Source: Plantago ovata
Lineage: Eukaryota > Streptophyta > Magnoliopsida > Lamiales > Plantaginaceae
Assembly: GCA_028274465.1 (NCBI GenBank)
Contig: CM051458.1
Span: forward strand, 13,655,566-13,719,565
DNA: 64,000 nt
Direction: 5' to 3'
Each line of letters begins with the position of its first letter. The first letter of the stretch is position 1. Shown here in pieces: positions 42,780 to 55,174 of the stretch. The notes beneath the pieces were generated by a model. It saw only the letters and a program-made list of their open reading frames with translations, had not been told where the DNA came from and searched no databases. A program made the position numbers and the translations under genes.

Positions 42780-44230
42780 TACTACACAAAAATGATCAAA
42801 TACGCATAAAAATAAACCAACCGAATAAGACAGACTCTCATAAAAAAAAAAATTGAGAAGAAAATGAAATACAAAGAATTTTAACATAACCACCGTACGC
42901 AAAACCAATGCAATTCAAATGGATATCATGTAAATTCACCTTATCATTATATCTCAGAGCAGACATTTTCTCATTTCCACTAAACCACCCCAATTAAGTC
43001 ATTGAGAACCTCCTGCATCACCAAACAAGATAATAAATTTCATCTTCATATACTTATTATAAGCATGGAACTTAAGAAAAAAAAGTAGTATTAATTAATG
43101 GTATGAAATGATAAGGTTTATTTGTCTCTTGGGTGGTAATCTTTTCAATACTATTTGCTGGTATTGAATGATAAGTTTTATCCTAAACACACGTGTGAGC
43201 GCAGTTTTCATTGTTGAAGGCATGACAATGGCCAGAGGTTCTAGCCCACTCTTCACAAGGAGCAGTTGATTCACAAACATAAGAAGACAAGGCCAAGAGA
43301 AACCACAATCACATATAATTTCAATAATTCAGACTTGAAAGTACAGAAAGAATGGATAAGTTTAATCTTAAATTACCAGCTCACAATGACTGTTGTGCAG
43401 TTTATCTCCCTCCTTGTCTGTAGGATAATTACCTGAAACGTTCAACTAATTACCTGCTCACAAACATCAGAAGAGTTTATTATATATCCATCACACAAAC
43501 ACAATCAAGAAGCTGAAAATAATTGTTGGAATCACACAAACAACATCATCTCATTCTTGAACCAATATGATTATTAAATCCAGGATTAGATGACAATGTG
43601 CTATTTGAGTAGTCATAAAATGTAACTTACAATTGATCACAATAAGAAACATAAAAAATCAAATAGCACTCTTGTAAGTATGTGAAGAAACAAAACAGCA
43701 GAGTGCAGAACCAAAATAGACACAGCTAAACAAAAAGTAAAGCCAAGTAGCAAGAAAGACATACATTTGATAAATTGCACTCACTTTTCATAAGTGAAAT
43801 TTGTAGTTCTATTCTTTAGTACCCAACTATACAATTGGTGCACAAAAAGCAAATTCCAGCAAACTGCAAAGTTAAATTATATTTCATATCGTCCATTCGA
43901 ACCAATTAACTGATTAACACTAGACATTCAAGTATTCAAATAGAACAAGCACACACCAAAATTCAGCTCAAATAGTACTCTTGGAATGGAATTAACTTAG
44001 ATAACTCAGCTCAAATAGTACCAATAATCCCAAATTTTATAATTCAGAAACCCTAACTAAACAAATTCAGGCCTAACATAGCAACACATATTAATTTAGC
44101 AACACATATTAATTTCTAATCAATCAACCAATAACCCCCAAATTATATACTTATAAAACAATCAGAAACCCTAACTAACATAATCAAGGCGAAATGAAAT
44201 CAAAGCAAGCGCGAGTGAGTACATCGACTT
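42780..44230. other. CACTA 3 interior, AT-rich
   Basis: No gene with recognisable features. The DNA is AT-rich with only short frames. Confidence 0.5.
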
Positions 44231-44341
44231 ACTAGGGATCTCCGGTGGTAGTGGCATGGCGGTCGGCGGGGGGGATGGTGGAAGAGGACTCCGGTTCAGT
44301 GGTGGGCGGTAATGGGTGATTGTGGGGTGGAAGATGAAGAG

Positions 44342-44345
<4 letters not shown>

Positions 44346-44378
<33 letters not shown>

Positions 44379-44402
44379 AGAAGAAGAAGAAGATGATGAA
44401 GG
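44346..44402 (+). repeat. AG and AAG microsatellite
   Basis: GA repeat of about 14 units followed by GAA/GAT units (GAAGAAGAAGAAGATGATG), in the leader-like part of CACTA element 3. Confidence 0.9.
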
Positions 44403-44956
44403 AAGAATATATGATCGATCTACATCTAGATCTGATCATATATTTTTTTTTCTTTTTTCTTTTTTTTTTTAATTTTTAACATAGCGACGGATGGGTTCAT
44501 CCGTCTCTAAATTAGCGACGGATAAATGCATCCGTCGCAAATTTAGGGACGGATATCCGTCGCTAAATACCAGTCAAATTTCTAACCGTCGCTATAATCA
44601 CCGATCCGTCGCTATTTTGTGACGGATGTGATCCGTCGCTATTCATCCGTCTCTATTTGGTTGTTTTCTTGTAGTGATACTATATTTGTTCCCTATAAAA
44701 ATTTATATTAACCATTCACATAACAATTTTTAAAAAATAATAAAAAATATAAAAAAGCTCAAAAACAGTTTGTGAGGGTCACAGACTTGAACATTAAGTC
44801 ATTGTGCACATGAAATTACTATTCATAAAAATATTCTTAACATTTTTATCTAATTTTAATTATATTTTTAAAATTATTCTTATAAAGTGAAATATGAAGT
44901 TTTACAGGAACGAAGTTAATAGTTTTTTGGATGGACGAGATTGTATATTAACATAA

Positions 44957-45268
44957 GATCACTCCTTATAGAGGCTACAAAGGGACTTAATTGGAGCTAA
45001 AATTCCAAATTAAGCCCCAAATAACCTCTAATGAGGGTAATAAATGGACTACTAATTTGGCTATTAATTAGTAGTTCTAATTTAAGTCCCAAATATTAGA
45101 CCCATAAGGAAAAAAAACAATTACATTTGGAAGGGATTTAAGCGGAACTCAAAAAAAAGTTCAAATTAAGCCCCCAAACCATTAATTTGATACTTTATTG
45201 GACAGGGTTGTTTTTAACCTTATTTATTAAAAAACCTTTTAATTAAATCTCAACCGTAAGGAGTGCTC
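44957..45268. mobile_element. Tourist-like MITE (312 bp)
   Basis: Termini GATCACTCCTTATAG (left) and GAGCACTCCTTACGG (reverse complement of the right) are inverted, flanked by TAA (44954-44956 and 45269-45271). Size, A+T content and the 3-bp duplication fit a Tourist/PIF-Harbinger MITE. No coding. Confidence 0.8.
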
Positions 45269-45371
45269 TAATATACGAATTCTACGAGACTCTAACAAGC
45301 AATCAGCCTTGATTTCATCCCACCTTTGCGGCTGTGCATTTTCTTATGTACTTTAGGACAAATTGATAAGA

Positions 45372-46559
45372 CTATTTTTTTTAAACGGCAAAATAATTTT
45401 ATTATTAAAACAAAAGGAGCATAAGAAATGCTCGGATCGGCTACAAATACAACGAGAGCAATACCAGCACACAGCTTAAACGCGGTTTAACACCGGCTTT
45501 ACAGCCCAAACCTAAACCAACATTTGAACCTTAGAACCTTCTAAACCTGAACCCCAGAACCTTAGAACATGAAACACGTACTGAACCTAAACCTGGACCT
45601 CTAGAACCTGAAACCTCCTCGACCTGAACCTGGATCTCTCGATAATAACCTTCTGACCCTGCACCATAGTAATGTGGCCTCCTTAACTGTTAATACTTTG
45701 AGTATTGCTCTCCAACGAACAGAAACCACATAACAAGGAAAACAGCTAGCAACAAAACCACTCAGGAAACCAAACCAGCACCGAAACAGAGCACATAAAA
45801 TCTATCTCCGAACAACAACATACCAGTCCAAACATCAGCCTCAAACAGCTTCGTCACCTCAACCAAAACTACGGCCCCCCCAAACAGAGCACTCCTCGGC
45901 AAGGACAGTGGATACAATTGCAATCTCACACGCTAAAAGCTCTACGTGAAAACTCAACAATAATCGAATTAAACTTAGCCAAAAGGACCAAACCCAACTG
46001 CAAATTTCTCACACCTATAACCATTAACCAATCCCAAAATGGCCAAAGTTCAGAACTTTTCCTCCTTTCTCTGAAAAGGCTGTTCATGGACTGAAGGGTT
46101 TGTCCTTCAAATTTTTCTTTGTTCGTTTCCCAAACGTAAACAGTAACCACAAAACCTCCTCCTTCACGTTGGAGCTTCTCCTCCGATCTAGTTAACATCA
46201 GATCGGAGGAGAAAGCTCTGTTTCGATCCTTTCTTGAGTCTTTGCTTTTAACTGTTCTAGTTTTTTTTTCCCGATCTAGATCTATTTTCTCCTTTTTGTT
46301 CTAGATCTAGGTTTCTTTTTTCCGTGCGTTTCATTTACAGGTGTTGCTCGTTGTTGAGAGATTTTCAGTTGGCCTCTTGTTGCTCTGTGGTGTTTCTCAG
46401 TGAATCGGGTGCTGGTGCATAGTGAATCGGGTGGTGGTGTAGGGGCGGAATCCAACCCCCAATCTTACTACGCACAGATCTGTAGATGACGTTAGGTTTC
46501 GGAGGTGGAGGAAAATGAGGGAAAGGGTTTGTAATTTGATGGGTTTAGGTTTAGGAGGT
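45372..46559 (-). mobile_element. LINE 3' end fragment, minus orientation
   Basis: The T-run at 45,373-45,382 followed by AAACGGCAAAATAATTTTAT and the stem-loop at 45,417-45,433 match the tails at 28,837 and 29,043. Then come many AACCTGAACCT-type short repeats (45,500-45,660). A minus frame at 46,198-45,926 has a vague resemblance to LINE ORF sequence but no firm motif. The gypsy element 2 insertion at 46,560 separates it from 55,175 onward. Confidence 0.6.
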
Positions 46560-48069
46560 TGATGAACGAGATTGTCAGACTCGAACAATCAAATAAATTT
46601 GTTTTAGCCAAAGGGCAACTCACAACTACACAAAACACGTAGTGCAGAGGTAAGATGACCTCGAGTGTCGATCTCTAGGGACTAAACTAGCTTTAACTAA
46701 ATAACTAACTATATAAATTCAGAAAACAAATTCTACTTAGCTTGACTTAACGATTTATGATGAGAGCTGGTGATAGTATGCTTATTCTAAGCATCAAGTT
46801 CTAATTATGCATGAAAGTGCAACTCGTACTGCTTTAAAAGTAATTCGAATTAACAAACACCAAAAACAGATTTGTAGACATGTATTTTGAAAGCTTCCTA
46901 TCTATACTAATACTTGACTAAGGTTGTCAGTCTTAGTTCAAGCAGTACTTGTAATCGAAGATATTGAAAACGATGATCTTGAATTGTCCTAGTGTTTCTA
47001 ACACTTTTCAACGAAGATATTGGCTTAGTCGGATCAAGGAATCGAATATAACAATAAAACAAGTAAAAGACTCAGAAACTCAATCATGCATAATATGAAC
47101 CCTAGCTACGAATTTACATACTATCACCAACTAGATGCTTAGCTACTCATATCAAAATCATAAACAACAATGACAATCATATAAGAAAACATAGTTGAAT
47201 TGAAAGATAAATAGCAGAAATTGTGAGATACAAAGTTACCACCAAAGGTTGTCAATCTCCGATGAATTGCTAAACTCACAAAGATCTAGCAAGGTGAGAT
47301 CAATTGATGTCCAAATCTCTACTCAAGCTCCAAAATCGCTAAGAAACAATGGTTCTAAGAGAAAAAATACCCAGAACAAGCTCTAGGGTTTAAATCTGCA
47401 AAATAATGATGAAAGATATGAAAATTTGCAACCTTTACAATTATATATATAGCTGTTGAAAGCTTCCCGACGGACCGCCTGGTACGCGGCGGTCCGCCTG
47501 GCACGGGCAGCAAGTTTGCCAGTTTTTCCTCTAAGTTCGAGCAGAGATTCCGGGCGCGTCCGAACTTGGATTGGCACGTAAGACCCACCGTTGAATAGCT
47601 CTTCGAGTTAGCTATGCGTAGGTTGTAACCTCATCCCAATCAAATATCTTATGAAAGACTGGTGCCCAAAATACGGAGGCTATACAAATGGAACTTCCAG
47701 ATTTCACTTCAAAGGTTCCAAATCTTCACCCGAACTCCGAATGAACTACCGTTTCCGCCTCATACAAGATATCTAGAATCTTTCATGTTCTCCTTGGCCT
47801 TCGACACGGCTTTGAGCTCCGAAACTTGGTCTTTTGGCCTTGAAACTCGTCCCGGTACTCCTTGACACACCACGGGTGATCTTGTTGCACCAAACTTCAT
47901 TGTTTCGCCATGATTTATATCCAAAAGTGCGATTTTCACCTAAAACCTGAAAATGTCAAAGAAAATGGAAACATGACACTATTCTAACAAAATGCACTAA
48001 AATGCATGCAAGAGGATAGCTAAATTGGTGAAAAAGAGCCGAATGATAGTGTAAAAAACACTGTCATCA
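46560..48069 (-). repeat. 3' LTR of gypsy element 2
   Basis: 1,510 bp. TATA-like TTATATATATAG (plus coordinates 47441-47452) with two GC-rich palindromes (GGCGGACCGCC type) at 47468-47507 on the upstream side for minus-strand transcription. Confidence 0.92.
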
Positions 48070-49036
48070 AACTCTCCAAACCGAACCTTTGCTTGTCCTC
48101 AAGCAACTAGCTAGACTCTATGCAACCTACATGCAACACAAAGAGGAGTCTCATGCCAAACAAGAAGAACTAATCGATTGTATCTACCAAATGGTTATGA
48201 ACAAAGACCATACAAATCATAACATGGAAGTAGGTTGAAGAATGTCTCGATTGAACCTATACACATTCACATATGCACTTTGTTAAACAAGAGAGTCTCT
48301 CGTAACATTCTCTACCTGGACCTAGTCAATGACGAAGTAATGATGCATATTAAATACAAATGGTTGCCCCGTGCCTATGAAACTGAGAGCTTACTACTGT
48401 TCACCAAGTGAGACTTTCTCTCAAGAGAGGTCGAACCAATACTGTCTCTCATCAAACGAAGGAGGGTTCCTTAAAAGACAACACTCCCCTATTCTACCCG
48501 ACTCTTAAAGAAAAACTCTTCACCACTTCCTGAATGGCAGGACGAGGGTGGTCTAGAACAAGACTTGGACTAGGCGACACGAGAACACAAGGAAGAATTT
48601 ACAACTCGATTACGAACTACTACAATAGCTGAAAAATAATGCAATACTTTGCTAAAACTGCTTTTTGGCTTGCTTGGACCCTTCTTTTGTTTTTTTGGGT
48701 CTTATTCTTTTCTTCTTTTTCTTTTTCGTTTTTTTTTTCTTTTTCCAGATTCTGGAATTTTCGATTTTTTTTCTTTTTTTTTCTTTTTTTTTATAGCCAG
48801 CAGTAGCACAATGGAAGTACAATGAAAGGAAATAACAATGACACTACAACGACTTCCCCAAACCTATTCGAAAGAATAGGTTGGAGCACAAACTCACAAG
48901 AAAAATAAAAACAAACTCAACATGACTCAACAAGACGAAAAACAAGTCATAACAATGGTAACCCCCTCCCCAAACCTATTCGTTAGAATAGCTTTCAAAT
49001 AAAGGATCACACACCTCACTCTACCTCCTTCCTAGG
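48070..49036 (-). other. Gypsy 2 non-coding internal region, part 1
   Basis: Begins with the polypurine tract (minus strand GGTTTGGAGAGTT). A purine-rich tract (minus) at 48,655-48,795 and hairpins at 48,861-48,882 and 48,973-48,994 match gypsy element 1. No gene. Confidence 0.7.
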
Positions 49037-50613
49037 TGTTGGTCCCTTTAAACAACAAGAAAAGACTAGGGGGGGGGGGGGTGAATAGTCTTTTCAAACT
49101 TTCGTCGTTTAAAAACTTTCTCAGTAAGTGCTTATTACTTTTCAGTAATGAGTTTGCTGATACTTAACTTTCTCAGCAAGCGCAAGTTACTTTACAGTAA
49201 CTAGGTTTGCTGATACTTTAAAATCAGAGAGCGGAAGTCTTTGATACAATAAGTGCTTTTTCAGTAAATGAAGGTTTCAGCAAGTGATGTGAGTGACTAT
49301 GTACAGATAGATATAATTTGCTGAAAACCAAGTACAGTAAGTAAATCACACACACACTTTTATAGTGGTATCTGAGAGTGGCGTAATCTCTCAACTAATC
49401 CACTTTGTCCTTTCTAGGACTGAATCCACTAAGATAAGATTGAGGTTCCTTACAACACCTATCTAGAGCGATCCAAACAGAAACCAAAGCACACTTGCTT
49501 CGTCTCCAACCTAACTAGAGAACGTAACCTTGTTCTCCACAAAACTTGGTACTTTTAATCAGCAAAACTATGCTCGATTAAGTTCCCCCTGAATATCACG
49601 CCTGAAAGGGTGTATTTTCAGTTATAGATGTTTAGGATGAGATAACTTAATTATAACTTATTCAGTTACAACAAGTAATCTAAGAAACAAAACTTTGAAT
49701 ACTTTGCAGTAAACAAGTTTGATTGTTTCTAGTGTCAAGACTTGTTCTTGTTCGAAAGAAAGAAAGAACACTCAACTAATTTCTTAGTCGTGTAAATTCT
49801 ACTTCTTCACAAGTAGCTTTATCAAGCTTTAAGTCTTGGAACGGATCAATGGCAGTAGGAGTATTTGAAGGGTATGTGAGTTTAAGCACAAGTGAGAGTA
49901 TGATCACGTTGTTGACAACCCTTCAATTCTTTGACGGATGACCTCTATTTATAGTGAAATAAGGAGCCGTTTGAATTTCAAATTCTAAGGCTTTTGTTCC
50001 TTAAAATGTCACTATCTTGCTTTTGTACTTTCAGCAGCGTCCTTGTTTGTCTTCTAGTCTTCATGTTCTTCGCGTGCAAGCTTTGCATTTAATGCTCTTT
50101 TGAATGAAATTCAAACAGTAACATTGGAGTGCAAATACAAGTACTTTCAGCAAGAGGTCACATATGTTCCATTTGCAAGTGGTCAGTCTCAGTTTCAGCA
50201 AGCACAACCTACTCTGTCGTATAGATTTTCACTTATGCAATGTTGTTGCTGAAGTTTCCACTTTCTGAGCAACATGTACCTTTGTAGATACCAGTCTTCA
50301 GAAATCTTTTAGTCTTCAGTCTTCGAAATCTTCAAGATTCTGAGCGGTTCTAAATGCTTCAATAGTTTGTTTGTAAAAACAAAGTACATCATCAGCAAAT
50401 GCTTCAATAGGTTGTTTTTCTTTTCAGAAAACAAGATACATCATAAGCGGTAAAACCAACCTATCTAGCACCTATACTAAGTCTTCAGCAAACGTTCCTC
50501 TTTTACAATGTCCTTAAAATTCTAAATTCCTATGGACCTTAAGAGTACTAGTTACTAGACTTTCCTTAATTTAGCATGGTTAATTGCTCATCAAAATTAC
50601 AAGTTTCCCAACA
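49037..50613 (-). repeat. Solo copia LTR 2
   Basis: TGTTGGTCCC...TTTCCCAACA, 1,577 bp, flanked by CTAGG (49032-49036 and 50614-50618). Closely similar to solo LTR 1. The G-run near 49,070 and the TATA box (minus CTATAAATAG, near 49,945) are conserved. Inserted within gypsy element 2, so it is younger than that element. Confidence 0.93.
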
Positions 50614-51627
50614 CTAGGCATTTAGCAATCTCAAAAAGTAAGGTGAAGACTTGTTGCCTCTTAGGTTCATAATTACACGAGAATACAACCAAAGACTCTA
50701 ACATGCAACATTTTATAAGGCCTTCGCGAACCGCAGTAGAGAAAACACCAAATAGTGATGTCGAGACTACCAAGTTTAACTAGTGCACATACAAATATGA
50801 CAAGCCAAGCGAGACAAACCTCAAACTATTCCATAGAGATGCAATGTATGGGCAATGGTCACAAACACTTAGTCTCTACAATAAAAAATATCAAAACATT
50901 TGGCAATAAACTCCACACAACATCATGCAAAAACTAGACTAAGGATGAATGCATACGAACAAACTAAATCCTAAGAAAGCGGTAAACGTGCAAACAAAGG
51001 TTTTCACGAGTTATCATAAGAAAAATAAGTTATAGAAATACCCAGCGATAACCCCCTCAAACCTGAACTTCGTCATTCGTCCCGAACGTCAAAAGTGGAT
51101 ATGAGGTGAGAGCTAGACGTATACATGTAAACTGTATTACTCAATGAAACTCGTGAGAAACCAAGACGGATGATAAAAAGGGTAAAAGGGTCGATATGGT
51201 TGCATTCGGGGGTGATTTGTGGTGTCCGAGGTCAAATCTGGGCATCCTGATCACTGGCGCCCTCAGGCGCACCGCCCCGTGTGGGGCGGTCCGCCTGGGA
51301 GCGGCAGAAGCGCCCCAGACATTCTGCCTCTCCCAGGCGCACCGCCCTGTGTGGGGCGGTCCGCCGGGGAGCGGCAGAATCTTGGCTCCGGGTTAATCAC
51401 CCTCGAATACAAACAATATCAACTTTTTACCTATCTTATCACCAAAAACATACTCTAACACAAAGGGAAAAACACTAAAGACTCAAAAAAGGGAAAACTA
51501 CAAGCTACATATCAAAAAACAAATTGTTCGATGTGTGCATGCAATGCAAGAAAGCAATAAAAACTCCGGGTTGCCTCCCGGAAAGCGCCATTGTTTATTA
51601 GTCTCTGACTCGACTTCTTCTTGTTCA
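50614..51627 (-). other. Gypsy 2 non-coding internal region, part 2, with a GC-rich direct repeat
   Basis: Mostly non-coding. At 51,264-51,375 a 70-bp unit occurs twice (CAGGCGCACCGCCC..., GGGGCGGTCCGCC..., GGAGCGGCAGAA). It has the same GGCGG/CCGCC inverted form as the LTR palindromes. The frames found on this stretch are composition artefacts. Confidence 0.65.
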
Positions 51628-53514
51628 TTAGTTCCTTTCCAGACGGGTACTAGCCTTCCCCTTCATGGATCTCTTTCTCATACCTAGTACCTGAGAATGA
51701 GAATGAACAAACGCAGCAAGGCCAAAAAAGCTTATAGGGTGAGAATCAATGGAATGTATTTTATGATCAGAAATGGCTTGCAACGTATGTTTCTTTCCAT
51801 CTACCTCAATTGTGCAAGATCCCCTGTAGGTGTCGATCACAGACCGCACCTTGGTCAAGAAAGCTCTTCCTAAAAGAACCACATCATTCATCCCACACCG
51901 TGATGCCGGCATCACCACGAAATTGGTGTAAACAGAAGTGCCACCAATCCTCATTAGCACATTCCGAACAACACCTTCCGGCCTCACAAAGGATCCATCT
52001 GCCAGTTGCACAATGGCCTTGTGTTTCTCTAGCTCTCCTAGGCCACCCTTCTCAAACAGATTCATTGGGAGCACATTAGAGAATTCTCTCGTACCTAGTG
52101 TAGCACGGACATCATCGAGACCACCTATCCCAACCTTAACATCAAAGCTATCAGGGATTGGTTCGAAATCTTCATTCTCCTCATCACTCACATCGAATTC
52201 CAAGCCCTTATTTTCCTCCTTGGCCAAAGGAGGCTCACCTTGTTCACAACCTTGCAGTCAGCAGCCTTCTTTATGGTGATCTCCACAGGAAGGTCTCCTA
52301 CCAAGGTTATCGACATCGACTTCTCCGTGTTACTGGGCAACTTCCCTTGCTCCCTACTCGCTCCACGGTCGATTAGCTCTTGCATCTTTTGGTGAGCAAG
52401 CCTAGTACTTGCCTCCAATTGATCAAGCCTACCCCTCGTCTTCTCTGAGTCTTCTTCATACCTCTTCATAAACCTTTGGGTGTTATCAACCATCTTCTGC
52501 AGATTTTCCAAGAGAGCAGCTGACTTGGACTCAGGTGCTTCAGCTCTAGGAGTAGTGTGTTCACAATGATCATTACCGTAGTTGAGATTACTTGAGATTA
52601 CTACGGTCTGCCCAGTAAACATCTTCTTTTGCTAAGTCTGATCTACACATATGAGCTCCATGCCCATAGTTCTTGCATACTCTGCAAACCTCATTGGAAA
52701 GAGCCTGTCCCATCGAGCTCTTAAGAGCCTGCTTCATCTCATTGGCGAAGCCATCAAACATATCCCCACTCACACCATTCAACTGCACCTCGAATTTTGT
52801 TGGAACTTCAGTTCCGCGCCTCGTGTTCATGCCCCTTGGATCCTTGAACTGAGACCCCTTCGCAAGCCTTTCAAAACACGCCCACACATCTTCGGCGGTC
52901 TCCTTCCTAAATATTTCCACGGCACTAGAAATCTACCATCTGTTGGCTCTCATACGTGAGCCCATCGTAGAAGTGTTGAACTAGATCAGAGATATCCATC
53001 CCATGGTGTGGGCACTTGTTCTTGAGGTACTTGAACCTCTCCAAAGCAGTGTAGATGGTTTCATCATAATCTTGCTTGAAACCGCGGATTTGTGCCTTCA
53101 GTGCGGTAGTCAAGGTGTGGGGAAAATATTTCTCCATAAAAGCAGAAAACACCTTCCCCCCAGGTGTCGAGCGATCCAGCCTCCAGAGTGCCCAACCATG
53201 CTTTTGCTCTATCACCGAGCCCCATAGCAAAAACGTTCATGCGCAACTCATCATCCGTAATTCCTGCTCCAGGCCTTGGGAGATTGTTAATGAAATTCTC
53301 AATGTCGTTCAAGAATCCCATAACATCCTCCATAGCCGTAGAATTTCGGAAGCTGCTGGAACATGTGATTTTTAATCTCCAAATCACGCGTAGCAGCAGA
53401 AAAGACGATAGCTGGACCTCTCATTCGTTCCCGGTTAGGTTGAACCCATGATTTCAAAAGTGGGCGAGCGATCACAAAACCTGGATATCTGTGACAGGAG
53501 TAACTCACAACCAA
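51628..53514 (-). pseudogene. Gag-protease of gypsy element 2 (frameshifted)
   Basis: Successive minus frames carry the same protein as gypsy element 1: RDLEIKNHMFQQLPKF, then DVMGFLNDIENFINNLPRPG and MNVFAMGLGDRAKAWLGTLE, then KYFPHTLTTALKAQIRGFKQ and CPHHGMDISDLVQHFYDGL, the zinc knuckle CRVCKNYGHGAHMC, and the protease part ending MKGKASTRLERN. At least four frameshifts separate them (near 53,350, 53,165, 52,920 and 52,600-52,190). In the protease the active site DTG reads GTR (ATLGTREFSNVLP), so both the catalytic Asp and the Gly are gone. Inactive. Confidence 0.9.
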
Positions 53515-53643
53515 AAATCATTCCTGTTAGAACCCACCAAGATCTGGAAATCAATCACTAAACTAGACAAACAAAGATCACTTATCCTAGGAGTTGAATG
53601 CTGAAAATACAAATAAGCTAAAGAGTAAAAAGGAATAAAAGTT

Positions 53644-53662
53644 CCCGACAGCGGCGCCAATT
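53644..53662 (-). other. Primer binding site of gypsy element 2
   Basis: The minus strand reads TGGCGCCGCTGTCGGGAAC next to the 5' LTR, an Asp-tRNA-type PBS with a few changes relative to gypsy element 1. Confidence 0.75.
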
Positions 53663-55174
53663 TGATGAACGAGATTGTCAGTCTCGAACAATCAAATAAA
53701 TTTGTTTTAGCCAAAGGGCAACTCACAACTACACAAAACACGTAGTGAAGAGGTAAGATGACCTCGAGTGTCGATCTCTAGGGACTAAACTAGCTTTAAC
53801 TAAATAACTAACGATATAAATTCAGAAAACAAATTTTACTTAGCTTGACTTAACGATTTATGATGAGAGCTGGTGATAGTATGCTTATTCTAAGCATCAA
53901 GTTCTAATTATGCATGAGAGTGCAACTTGTACTGCTTTAAAAATAATTCGAATTAACAAACACCAAAAACAGATTTGTAGACGTGAATTTTGAAAGCTTC
54001 CGATCTATACTAATACTTGGCTAAGGTTGTCAGTCTTAGTTCAAGCAGTACTTGTAATCGAAGATATTGGAAACGATGATCTTGAATTGTCCTAATGTTT
54101 CTAACACTTTTCTACGAAGATATTGGCTTAGTCGGATCAAGGATTCGAATATAACAATAAAACAAGTAAAAGTCTCAGAAACTCAATCATGCATAATATG
54201 AACCCTAGCTACGAATTTACATACTATCACCAACTAGATGCTTAGCTACTCATATCAAAATCATAAACAACAATGGCAATCATATATGAAAACATAGTTG
54301 AATCGAAAGATAAATAGAAGAAATTGTGAGATACAAAGTTACCACCAAAGGTTGTCAATCTCCGGTGAATTTCTAAACTCACAAAGATCTAGCAAGGTGA
54401 GAGCAATTGATGTCCAAATCTCTACTCAAGCTCCAAAATCGCTAAGAAACAATGGTTCTAAGAGAAAAAATACCCAGAACAAACTCTAGGGTTTAAGTCT
54501 GCAAAATAATGATGAAAGATATGAAAATTTGCAACCTTTACAATTAGATATATAGATGTCGGAAGCTCCCCGGCGGACCGCCTGGTACGCGGCGGTCCGC
54601 CTGGCACGGGCAGCAAGTTTGTCAGTTTTTCCTCTAAGTACAAGCAGCGATTCCGGGAGCGTCCGAACTCGGATTGGCACGTAAGACCCACCATTGGATA
54701 GCTCTTCGAGTTAGCTACGCGTAGGTTGTAACCTCATCCCAATAAAATATTGAATGAAAGACTGGTTCCCAAAATATTAAGACTATGCAAATGGAACTTC
54801 CAGATTTCACTTCAAAGGCTCCAAAATCTTCACCCAAACTCCGAATGAACTACCGTTTCCGCCTCATACAAGATATGTCGAATCTTTCATGTTCTCCTTG
54901 GCCTTGGGCATGACTTTGAGCTCCGAAAATTGGTCTTTTGGCCTTGAAACTCGTCCCGGTACTCCTTGACACACCACGGGTGACCTTGTTGCACCAAAAC
55001 TTCATTGTTTCGCCATGATTTATATCCAAAAGTGCGATTTTCACCTAAAACCTGAAAATATCAAAGAAAATGGAAACATGACACTATTCTAACAAAATGC
55101 ACTAAAATGCATGCAAGAGGATAGCTAAATTGGTGAAAAAGACCCGAATGATAGTGTAAAAAACACTGTCATCA
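53663..55174 (-). repeat. 5' LTR of gypsy element 2
   Basis: 1,512 bp, closely similar to 46560-48069. GC-rich palindromes at 54569-54605 upstream of the TATA-like AGATATATAG near 54,546-54,555. Confidence 0.92.

Larger units (their letters stand above)
37980..44676 (-). mobile_element. CACTA element 3 (6.7 kb with nested insertion)
   Basis: Left end CTCTACAAGAAAAACTGG, right end (reverse complement) CACTACAAGAAAACAACC, flanked by the 3-bp duplication ATA (37977-37979 and 44677-44679). ATCCGTCGC/GCGACGGAT repeats crowd both ends (37,990-38,110, 42,470-42,610, 44,480-44,660). Only about 2.3 kb belongs to the element itself; 38117-42467 is a nested Harbinger-like element. No transposase coding is seen, so it is non-autonomous. 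The left end has a T where CACTA has A at position 2. Strand is set by similarity of the right 5'-side G-rich region to CACTA 2. Confidence 0.88.
46560..55174 (-). mobile_element. Gypsy gag-protease retrotransposon 2 (decayed)
   Basis: LTRs at 46560-48069 and 53663-55174 (TGATGAACGAG...ACTGTCATCA) with the 5-bp duplication GAGGT (46555-46559 and 55175-55179). PBS, broken gag-protease and the long non-coding 3' region show the same order as gypsy element 1, and coding and non-coding blocks are recognisably related. No RT or integrase. A solo copia LTR (49037-50613) lies within its non-coding part. Confidence 0.93.

Noticed and set aside
46397-46588. 63-aa ORF next to the gypsy 2 left LTR
   Set aside because: It crosses the LTR boundary and has no domain; it is a chance frame.
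51196-51478. Three overlapping ORFs near 51.3 kb
   Set aside because: Three frames open at once over a GC-rich tandem repeat; a sequence composition effect.
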